Shown here: one piece after another, positions 57,842 through 64,000 of the stretch
Position numbering within the stretch: the stretch's first letter is position 1
How the letters are laid out: each line of letters starts with the position of its first letter
Source of the DNA: an uncultured Eubacterium sp.
GTDB taxonomy: Bacteria; Bacillota; Clostridia; Oscillospirales; Acutalibacteraceae
Assembly (NCBI GenBank): GCA_900542875.1
Contig: UQPH01000004.1
Location: forward strand, 1 to 64,000
Reading direction: 5' to 3'
DNA: 64,000 nt
Translations under genes and position numbers: made by a program
The notes under the pieces: model-generated
The model's database searches: none
Told to the model about the DNA's origin: nothing
The model's input: only the letters and a program-made list of their open reading frames with translations

Positions 57842-58868
57842 TGCAAAGCGGGGGACTGTATCGGCATTTCAATTTTTTTCGATTATTTTTATTTCCCGTG
57901 CTGTTGTTTCCTTTACCTACATTCAGACTATTTCGGTCGGCAGGTTCGCAACCGATATTTTAATTGCTTATGCAATCTCGTTCTTTTTAAGCCTTTTGCT
58001 GTCGTTTCCTGCCGTGATGTGTGTAAGAAAAGGTGTGTCTCCTTTTAATAATAAATTTTTGTCGCTTTTTTATGCCTCATATTATGTGTTTATTTGTGCT
58101 CTTACCGTAAATCGCTTTTCATATTTTGCTGTGTCAAAGATGAATCCGAGGCTTTCTTTAGCCGTGATTGTGACGGTGATTCTTGTTGCGGTGTGCTACG
58201 GGGCATACCTCGGACTTGAACCGCTCGCAAGATTTGCGGGCTTTTGCGCCGTGATTCTCGGACTTGTTATTATGTCGGTTACACTCTGTAATATTAAAAA
58301 TTTCAATGTGCTGAATTTTTATCCCGTGATTGTGAATTCAAAGCGTCAAATTATTTCAAATGCGCTCCTTTTTACGGCAAATACCGCTCAGCCCATAACC
58401 TTGCTCGCACTGTATAAAAGAGTTGCTTCAAATCCCGTAAAGGCGTATTATGCCGGTATTACAGCATCTTATGCGTGCGTTATGCTGCTGCTTGTGTTTT
58501 GCTGTGCGGTACTTGGAGCAAATGCCGATTTGCAGGCTTTTCCGATTTTTACTCTTTTCAGGATGGCGTCTCTTTCCGATATGTCACGGCTTGATATTTT
58601 GCATACCTCATTTTGGATTTTTGCCGTTTATCTAAAATGCGCCGTGATGATTTTTTGTGCCGGACTTTGCGTGCGTAATGTTTCCGATTCAAAAAAAACG
58701 GTTCTTTTTACCGTGGCATCGTTTGTTGTGTCGCTTTTGATGATTTACTTGCTCGGCATCGATGTTTCCTCTTTGTCGGTTAAAATCGGTTTTGTGTTTT
58801 ATGTATCGCTTACGGTTGTTGTTCCGCTTGTTTACAGCTTTGTAGGAGGAAAAAATAAAAATGCTTAA
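57831..58868 (+). CDS. gerKB: Spore germination receptor subunit B (GerAB permease family)
   Basis: A 345-residue transporter-like protein of the APC superfamily with ten predicted helices. It begins VSAFQFFSIIFISRAVVSFTYI and contains LEPLARFAGFCAVILGLVIM and the short KNFNVLNFYPV segment typical of the family. In Bacillus the B subunit binds the germinant. GGAGGG lies 8 bases before ATG 57831. The end overlaps gerKC by 8 bases, so the A-B-C set is one tightly coupled operon. Confidence 0.9.
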   Translation: MNSNAKRGTVSAFQFFSIIFISRAVVSFTYIQTISVGRFATDILIAYAISFFLSLLLSFPAVMCVRKGVSPFNNKFLSLFYASYYVFICALTVNRFSYFAVSKMNPRLSLAVIVTVILVAVCYGAYLGLEPLARFAGFCAVILGLVIMSVTLCNIKNFNVLNFYPVIVNSKRQIISNALLFTANTAQPITLLALYKRVASNPVKAYYAGITASYACVMLLLVFCCAVLGANADLQAFPIFTLFRMASLSDMSRLDILHTSFWIFAVYLKCAVMIFCAGLCVRNVSDSKKTVLFTVASFVVSLLMIYLLGIDVSSLSVKIGFVFYVSLTVVVPLVYSFVGGKNKNA

Positions 58869-59985
58869 AAAATTTTGTTCTCTGCTTTTCTGCCTTACGG
58901 TTTTGCTTTTGTTTTCCTCGTGTTCTTATTCTGGCAACCTTTCCGATATGTCGGTGGCACAGGGCGTGTCCGTCGATACCGAAAACGAAAAAACAAAGGT
59001 TTGCGTACAGTATCTTGATTTGGCAAAGGGCAGTTCCACTACTGAGGGTTTTGACAGTAATATCACTTCGGTGGCATGCGGCTCGGGAGATAATATTTCA
59101 AAAGCCGTATCAAAGGCTTCGGCAGGGGTTACCGGCCCCATCTTTTTCGGGCAGAATAAAATCATAGTGTTCGGTATGGAATATGCCGAACTCGGACTGG
59201 ACGGAATAAACGATTATGTCCTGCGTGGAATTGACAGCCGACCCGATGTTCAGGTTGCTCTGTGTGACACATCGGCACAAGAAGTGATACGCTCAAAGCA
59301 GGGAAACGCAAAAATACCCGCTCAAAGTGTTTATGACATGATTAAAACAGGAGAGAGAGTCGGACTCAGTATAAGCGTCAGTGCAAACGAGTTGATGAAT
59401 GCTTATTCCGATGAAACTTCGGATGTCTGTCTTCCTTGCCTCGGCGTAAATGATGAAAAAACATTCTGCAACGGAATTGTGATTTTCAGTTCACAAAAAC
59501 CTGCCGCTCTCCTTGATGACGGTGAAACTTTCGGCTTTCTTTTGATGAATGATTTGATAAAGGGCGGAGCGCTTAATGTTTATGACGAAAAGTTGGGAAA
59601 CGTAAGTTTTGAAATAAAATCAACGAAAATAAAAAAAACAGCCTCATCGGTCGGCTCCGCAATTAAATTCGACTGTAAGCTCAAAGCAAAGCTGATTCTT
59701 AATAATACCCAAAAGGGAATTGTAGTCAAAACAAGCGAAGAAGATATTTCACGCCTTGAGGTTCTTGCAAATCAGGAACTTGAACGCCTTTGCACCTGCG
59801 CCGTAAAAAAATGCCTTGAGTCAAAAAGTGATGCTCTTTTTATCGGCAAAATGCTTGCAAAGAGCGATCTTGACGCTTATAACAGAATGAAAAGCAACTG
59901 GCATGAAAATCTCGCAAATGTAAAATTTAATATTAACGCTTTGTCCGAAATCGAATTAATCAGCGACAATTCAATAAAAGAGTGA
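58861..59985 (+). CDS. gerKC: Spore germination receptor lipoprotein subunit C (Ger(x)C family)
   Basis: A 374-residue lipoprotein with lipobox LFSSC (Cys about residue 21). NLSDMSVAQGVSVDTE is followed by the GerC core: FFGQNKIIVFGMEYAELGLDGINDYVLR, DSRPDVQVALCDTSAQEVI. A C-terminal domain ends in SDLDAYNRMKSNWHENLANVKFNINA. GGAGGA precedes ATG 58861. Completeness of gerKA-KB-KC implies a working germinant receptor, hence spore formation. Confidence 0.92.
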   Translation: MLKKFCSLLFCLTVLLLFSSCSYSGNLSDMSVAQGVSVDTENEKTKVCVQYLDLAKGSSTTEGFDSNITSVACGSGDNISKAVSKASAGVTGPIFFGQNKIIVFGMEYAELGLDGINDYVLRGIDSRPDVQVALCDTSAQEVIRSKQGNAKIPAQSVYDMIKTGERVGLSISVSANELMNAYSDETSDVCLPCLGVNDEKTFCNGIVIFSSQKPAALLDDGETFGFLLMNDLIKGGALNVYDEKLGNVSFEIKSTKIKKTASSVGSAIKFDCKLKAKLILNNTQKGIVVKTSEEDISRLEVLANQELERLCTCAVKKCLESKSDALFIGKMLAKSDLDAYNRMKSNWHENLANVKFNINALSEIELISDNSIKE

Positions 59986-60117
59986 TATAAAGGCACTGTT
60001 AAATAAAGTAACCAGTTCGCTCGTATCGTTCGGCTCGGCAGGTTTTATCATAGACAGCATAGGGATTAACAGCGTTGCTAAAAATATTATTAAATAAATT
60101 ATCATTGCTCGTTTCAT
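59971..60117 (-). CDS. Possible 48-residue membrane peptide, convergent with gerKC
   Basis: ATG 60117 starts a frame with a basic start and one hydrophobic helix (MKRAMIIYLIIFLATLLIPML), followed by a short polar tail, ending at a TGA inside the last 15 bases of gerKC. AAGGAG is about 12 bases upstream, which is long. The 239-base gap between gerKC and citrate synthase holds nothing else but the latter's promoter. A small sporulation-associated membrane peptide is possible; it could also be chance. Confidence 0.45.
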   Translation of the reverse strand: MKRAMIIYLIIFLATLLIPMLSMIKPAEPNDTSELVTLFNSAFISLFY

Positions 60118-60134
60118 TTTGCTTTTTGCTCTCC

Positions 60135-60163
60135 TTGACATTAATTTTGTTCTTTAGTATAAT
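60135..60163 (+). promoter_or_regulatory. Sigma-A promoter of the citrate synthase gene
   Basis: Consensus TTGACA (60135-60140) and TATAAT (60158-60163) with spacer 17. Confidence 0.88.
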
Positions 60164-60224
60164 ATATTATTAATACAGAAAATTTATAACTGTTAATATA
60201 AATTTATACAGGGAGCAGGTAATT

Positions 60225-61592
60225 ATGGCGGCTAACTATATTTCCCCCATTTCTATGGACGCACTTTCGAGTCTTTGCGGCGAGCTCGGAAAAAACAATC
60301 GCATTAAGCCTTCGGATTTTGATAAATACCATGTTAAACGAGGACTCAGAAACGAGGACGGAACCGGTGTTATGGCAGGTCTTACCCGCATATGCTCGGT
60401 TGAGGGTTACTATATTCTCGACGGTGAGCGTATTCCGAAAGAGGGTAAACTTTCGTATCGTGGCTATAACATTAAGGATATAATCGACGGTTGCGTAAAC
60501 GGTGACCGTTTCGGCTTTGAGGAGGTTGCGTGGCTTCTTATTTTCGGCGAACTCCCGACGCAAGACCAACTTCACGCCATCTGTGAGGTTTTCGGCGAGT
60601 GCAGAACTCTCCCCGATGAATTCATCGAGGATATGATTATGAAACACCCGTCAAAGGACATTATGAATAAAATGGCTCGTTGCGTGATGTCACTCTATTC
60701 GTACGACGAAAACCCTGATGACATTTCGGTAGCCAATGTTCTTCGACAGTCGCTTCAGCTTATAGCACAGTTTCCTACTATGATGAACTCCGCTTATCAG
60801 GTTAAGCGCAGAGCGTACTATAATAAGTCGATGTATCTTCATCCGATTAAAAAGGAACTTTCAACAGCCGAGTCCATTCTTCGTCTGCTTCGTGCCGATA
60901 AATTTTATACCGAAGACGAGGCAAGACTTCTCGATATTTGTCTTATGCTTCATGCCGACCACGGCGGCGGTAACAACTCTACTTTTTCTACCCGTGTGCT
61001 TACCTCCAGCGGAACGGATACATATTCCGCCATTACTGCCGGTCTCGGCTCGCTAAAGGGTCCCCGTCACGGCGGTGCAAATATCAAGGTTGCTCATCAG
61101 ATGGACTATGTTATTGAAAATCTTGACGATTCAACAAACGATAAGCAGGTTTACGATCTGCTCGTTAAGATTCTTAATAAAGAAGCGGGCGACGGCTCGG
61201 GACTCATTTACGGTATGGGACATGCCGTTTATACTCTTTCAGACCCCAGATCCGTTATACTTAAGCAGAGTGCAAAGAAACTTGCTATCGAACACGGCTT
61301 TGAAAAGGAATTTTTGACACTTGATGCGATAGAACGTCTTACTCCTAAGGCTTTTGCTGATGTTAAGGGTGTAGATAAGCCTATGTGTGCCAATGTTGAT
61401 TTATACAGCGGACTCGTTTATAAGGTACTCGGTATTCCTGAAGATTTGTATACGCCGCTTTTTGCTTCGGCTCGTATTGCCGGCTGGTGTGCTCACCGTC
61501 TGGAGGAGATTACAACCTCGTCACGCATTATGCGTCCCGCATATAAGAGCGTGACCAAACCGAGGGAGTATGTGGATTTAAGTAACAGATAA
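60225..61592 (+). CDS. gltA: Citrate synthase
   Basis: Condenses oxaloacetate with acetyl-CoA. The 455-residue enzyme has GKLSYRGYNIKDI, the active-site His in LHADHGGGNNSTF (about 245) and GPRHGGAN (about 285). YGMGHAVYTLSDPR (about 333), SGLVYKVLGIPEDLYTPLF with the catalytic Asp region, and AHRLEEI follow. The extended N-terminus (about 35 residues before the RICSVEGYYILDGERI part) is typical of clostridial type enzymes. GGGAGCAGG precedes ATG 60225. It supplies glutamate precursors in an incomplete TCA cycle. No other TCA gene is adjacent. Re-citrate synthase is a different family and is excluded. Confidence 0.95.
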   Translation: MAANYISPISMDALSSLCGELGKNNRIKPSDFDKYHVKRGLRNEDGTGVMAGLTRICSVEGYYILDGERIPKEGKLSYRGYNIKDIIDGCVNGDRFGFEEVAWLLIFGELPTQDQLHAICEVFGECRTLPDEFIEDMIMKHPSKDIMNKMARCVMSLYSYDENPDDISVANVLRQSLQLIAQFPTMMNSAYQVKRRAYYNKSMYLHPIKKELSTAESILRLLRADKFYTEDEARLLDICLMLHADHGGGNNSTFSTRVLTSSGTDTYSAITAGLGSLKGPRHGGANIKVAHQMDYVIENLDDSTNDKQVYDLLVKILNKEAGDGSGLIYGMGHAVYTLSDPRSVILKQSAKKLAIEHGFEKEFLTLDAIERLTPKAFADVKGVDKPMCANVDLYSGLVYKVLGIPEDLYTPLFASARIAGWCAHRLEEITTSSRIMRPAYKSVTKPREYVDLSNR

Positions 61593-61605
61593 AACGGAGG
61601 AAAAT

Positions 61606-62388
61606 ATGCGTAAATATTCATTAACTGCGTTACTGCTGCTAATTGCTTCGGCAGTGTTTAGAATATTGGGCATATTCTTTGACGGAACTGTTTTTTACAA
61701 TGTAGCGTTTTATGTTTTGTTGGCTGTGGCTCTTGTGCTTGAGTTGGTGCAATGCCACGAAAATTCACACTGTTCTCCGGCAATTCCGAGAGGGGACAGT
61801 TTTAGACTCAGGCTTTTTGCACTTTTTGCGGCTGTCGGAATGTTTATAGATTTTATTTCGTCCGCCGTCGGAGTGTATAAATGCTGTATCAATCGCTCGG
61901 ATTCGGTGTCGAGGACGGCATTGGAAATTCTGCTTTGTGTTTTTGCATTGCTTTCTTGCATTTCTATGCTGTCATGCGCCGTTTCGTTTTCCGACGGTAA
62001 TGCCTATGATTTTCGTAAGGTGCCGGCGCTTAATGTAATGCCGCTTATGTGGCTTTTGCTTAAGTGCATAATCGGTCTTACCGATGTTTACGGCGTGGGA
62101 GATGTCGATTTTACCGTAATGTATCTTGCGGTAATGTTCGGTATCGGGGCGTTTTACTCCTTTGCCTACGAGAGCGAATCCGATAAAGGCGCAAGAGCCT
62201 TTTCGGTGTTCTGTTTTAATTCTTTTTCTGCCTGTGCCGGTATGGGTGCTTTGGGCAGAACGGTGTCGGTTTTGCATAATAAAATCGCTTTTACCGACGA
62301 AAATTCAATTTTTATTTTATCGTTGCTTCTGGCAGGTACTTTTACATATTCCCTTGGCAGAAATGCGCTTAATGATTCTTTGTACTGA
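61606..62388 (+). CDS. Multi-spanning membrane protein of unknown function
   Basis: I do not recognise a family. The 260-residue protein has about seven predicted helices, beginning MRKYSLTALLLLIASAVFRILGIFF. It has a short cytoplasmic loop with HENSHCSPAIPRGDSF and a pattern FRKVPALNVMPLMWLLLKCIIGL. The gene starts 13 bases after citrate synthase and 11 bases before the AEC transporter, so it may be part of the same unit. CGGAGG lies before ATG 61606. Confidence 0.7.
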   Translation: MRKYSLTALLLLIASAVFRILGIFFDGTVFYNVAFYVLLAVALVLELVQCHENSHCSPAIPRGDSFRLRLFALFAAVGMFIDFISSAVGVYKCCINRSDSVSRTALEILLCVFALLSCISMLSCAVSFSDGNAYDFRKVPALNVMPLMWLLLKCIIGLTDVYGVGDVDFTVMYLAVMFGIGAFYSFAYESESDKGARAFSVFCFNSFSACAGMGALGRTVSVLHNKIAFTDENSIFILSLLLAGTFTYSLGRNALNDSLY

Positions 62389-62399
62389 GAGGTGCCGCT

Positions 62400-63338
62400 T
62401 TGCCGGAAAGTTTTATATCCAATTTGCAGACCGTTGCCGTGCAGGTAATCGTTCTGTATCTTATAGCGTCTGTCGGCTTTATTGCCGATAAAACCAAAAT
62501 ATTCGTTAAAGCCGATGCGACAAGACTCGTCGATTTGCTTTTTAATATGATTTTACCCGTTGCGATAATCAATTCGTTTTTGTCGCTGGAGCGAACGAGG
62601 GAGCATATTATCGGTATTTTCGTATCGCTTTTTTTGGCGTTTTTGACGCATTTTGTTGCTATAATTATATCTACGTTCTGCTTTAGAAAAAGAGATAAAA
62701 AGGAACAGGGAATTTATCATTATGCTATGGTCTTTTCTAATGCGGCATTCTTGTCTCTGCCTTTGGCGCAAAGCGTAGTGGGCGACGAGGGCGTTTTTTA
62801 TTCCTCGTGCTATGTTGCGGCGTTTAATATTCTCGCCTTTACTTACGGAATTAAGAAAATAAGCGGTGGCGAGGCAGAAATTAAAATCAGGCATCTTATT
62901 TTCAATCCAGGCTCAATCAGCGTTCTTATAGGAATTCCGCTGTTTTTATTGCAACCTACGCTTCCGGTGTTTTTAAGCACAACACTCGACAGAATAGGCG
63001 CCTGCAATTCTCCCATGGCTATGATAGTTTTCGGAACATTTTTTGCAAATTGTAATTTCAAAAATATTTTTGCAAAAAAAGAAGTGTATTTCGTATCGTT
63101 CGTTAGGCTGTTCCTTATTCCCGTGATTATGCTTTTTGTGTTTAAGCTGTTCAGAATTGAGGGAAGTATGCTCGTTGCTCTTACCATCAGTGCCTGCGCT
63201 CCCGTAGCGACAAATACCGCTATGTATGCGGCAAAATATGATAACGATACCGCACTTTCCTCCGAACTTGTGGGGCAGACGAGTATCTTTTCTGTCATAA
63301 CGATGCCTGTAATAGTCGCTTTGGCACAATTAATTTAA
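62400..63338 (+). CDS. AEC family (auxin efflux carrier-type) transporter
   Basis: Membrane permease of 312 residues with ten predicted helices. The start is TTG 62400 behind GAGAGGTG. Family patterns are VQVIVLYLIASVGFIADKTKI, LLFNMILPVAIINSF (first repeat), HYAMVFSNAAFLSLPLAQSVVGDEG, and the C-terminal ISACAPVATNTAMYAAKYDND. AEC carriers in bacteria export or import dicarboxylates such as malate. Its nearness to citrate synthase fits organic-acid transport, but the substrate is not known. Confidence 0.88.
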   Translation: MPESFISNLQTVAVQVIVLYLIASVGFIADKTKIFVKADATRLVDLLFNMILPVAIINSFLSLERTREHIIGIFVSLFLAFLTHFVAIIISTFCFRKRDKKEQGIYHYAMVFSNAAFLSLPLAQSVVGDEGVFYSSCYVAAFNILAFTYGIKKISGGEAEIKIRHLIFNPGSISVLIGIPLFLLQPTLPVFLSTTLDRIGACNSPMAMIVFGTFFANCNFKNIFAKKEVYFVSFVRLFLIPVIMLFVFKLFRIEGSMLVALTISACAPVATNTAMYAAKYDNDTALSSELVGQTSIFSVITMPVIVALAQLI

Positions 63339-63391
63339 TATACGATTTGTATATTTTTTATATCCAAATTGTTAATTTTTATTGTTTTATA

Positions 63392-63421
63392 TTGATTTTT
63401 TGTTTGAAATTTCGGTATAAT
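63392..63421 (+). promoter_or_regulatory. Promoter of darA
   Basis: TTGATT (63392-63397) and TATAAT (63416-63421), spacer 18. Confidence 0.62.
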
Positions 63422-63466
63422 TTGATTAGATTGTTGTAAAATTTATAAAACGAAAAGGATGATTTT

Positions 63467-63790
63467 ATGAAGCTTGTTATTTCGGTTGTATCAAATCAGG
63501 ATGCCGATAAGGTTATTTCCGCTCTCGGAGCAAAAGGTTATTATGTAACTAAGATTGCCACAAAGGGTCAGTTTCTCGTTGACGGAAACACCTCTATTTT
63601 GAGTGCATGCCATGACGAAGAGGTGCCTGAGATTTATGATATAATTAAGAATAATGTAACTAAGCGCACCGTTAAAACTCCGGGTGTCACCAGCACCGTT
63701 CAAGGCTCGTTGCTTAATCAGGCTGTGGACGTCGAGGTCAACGGAGCGTCTGCGTTTACTATAAATATTGAGGATTTAGTTAAGTTTTAG
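63467..63790 (+). CDS. darA: Cyclic di-AMP receptor, PII-like (DarA/YaaQ)
   Basis: A 107-residue PII-like protein that binds c-di-AMP in Firmicutes. MKLVISVVSNQDADKVISAL, TKIATKGQFLVDGNTSIL and the C-terminal VDVEVNGASAFTINIEDLVKF correspond to the B. subtilis YaaQ pattern. The extended T-loop region (about 68-88) is present. As in Bacillus it lies just before holB, although yaaR is missing here. AAAGGA precedes ATG 63467. Confidence 0.93.
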   Translation: MKLVISVVSNQDADKVISALGAKGYYVTKIATKGQFLVDGNTSILSACHDEEVPEIYDIIKNNVTKRTVKTPGVTSTVQGSLLNQAVDVEVNGASAFTINIEDLVKF

Positions 63791-63791
63791 T

Positions 63792-64000
63792 ATGAAGTTT
63801 GTCAATTTTGTCGGAAACGAAAGAGTAAAGGAGCAACTCACATATTTGCAGGAGTCGGGCAGGCTCCCTCACGCTTTTGTAATAGAGGGCGAAGAGGGGC
63901 TCGGAAAGCGTACTCTTGCCAAGGAGATAGTGCTTAATCTTTTTTGCAAAGCCGATGAAAAGCCGTGCTTTAATTGTCCTCAGTGCTCTAAGGTACTGAA
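63792..64000 (+). CDS. holB: DNA polymerase III delta' subunit, cut by window edge
   Basis: Only the first 69 residues are visible. KFVNFVGNERVKEQLTYLQ is followed by LPHAFVIEGEEGLGKRTLAKEI with a Walker A-like loop, and the beginning of the zinc finger (KPCFNCPQCSK). This matches clamp-loader delta' proteins. ATG 63792 lies one base after the darA stop, so the two are cotranscribed. The 3' part is beyond base 64000. Confidence 0.9.
   Translation, partial: MKFVNFVGNERVKEQLTYLQESGRLPHAFVIEGEEGLGKRTLAKEIVLNLFCKADEKPCFNCPQCSKVL

Noticed and set aside
1..64000. tRNA, rRNA, CRISPR array, transposase or prophage genes
   Set aside because: None recognised on either strand; the only repeat pair of note is the hisC-associated 35-bp direct repeat.

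Overview
This 64 kb window looks like chromosomal DNA of an anaerobic, spore-forming Clostridia-type Firmicute, most likely a gut Oscillospiraceae/Ruminococcaceae relative. Sigma-A promoters are close to consensus (TTGACA-17-TATAAT), ribosome binding sites are strong (AGGAGG), and TTG/GTG starts occur. Classical Firmicute controls are present: a T-box ahead of thrS, a perfect CIRCE ahead of htpG and a yybP-ykoY-type manganese riboswitch. Lifestyle markers include a GerA-type germinant receptor operon, a flavodiiron oxygen-scavenging protein, a Na+-pump decarboxylase beta subunit and a CoA-transferase. No rRNA, tRNA, CRISPR array, prophage or insertion sequence was recognised. Both edges cut genes (rny on the left, holB on the right).

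Layout, left half. Divergent rny and T-box-thrS (1-3.5 kb) are followed by larBC (nickel-pincer cofactor). Next is metY behind an unusual leader with an 18-codon upstream ORF and two matching palindromes (5.5-7.0 kb). A TetR regulator and a Fn3/NodB deacetylase follow, then nadB-nadC with an IolB-like isomerase, an iron alcohol dehydrogenase and a lipoprotein (9.4-13.9 kb). CIRCE-htpG, a DUF5067-like membrane protein divergent from a small Xre regulator, and ilvA-ridA fill 14-18.7 kb. The Na+-decarboxylase beta gene (frameshifted) with a small gamma-like subunit sits behind the riboswitch (19.8-21.3 kb), next to comM and pgcA.

Centre. At 25.0-29.9 kb a five-gene operon encodes two SCP2-like proteins flanking a class III aminotransferase and a split transketolase. 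I do not recognise it as a described pathway, and it is the best candidate for a new system in the window. It is followed by fprA, another SCP2 protein, dinB, an aminotransferase/TIM-barrel/EamA trio and nrdR. An AT-rich stretch at 37.3-40.8 kb holds a ribbon-helix-helix/SLOG pair and an ECF sigma/anti-sigma pair. The sigma module is bracketed by a hisC 3'-end remnant and the intact hisC, which share a 35-bp direct repeat.

Right half. ylxM-ffh-rpsP-khpA and rimM-trmD (42-46.9 kb) are separated by an inserted acyltransferase gene. Then come HPr, rsmD-coaD-coiled-coil protein, uvrC with a GH110-like beta-helix protein, a CoA-transferase and a stand-alone 2-oxoacid dehydrogenase acyltransferase domain. 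DUF4363/YetF genes lie divergent from gerKA-KB-KC (55.3-60 kb). Citrate synthase, an AEC transporter and the c-di-AMP receptor darA followed by holB close the window.

Names rest on reading motifs and family patterns by eye; no database search was run. Start codons were chosen from ribosome binding site spacing.
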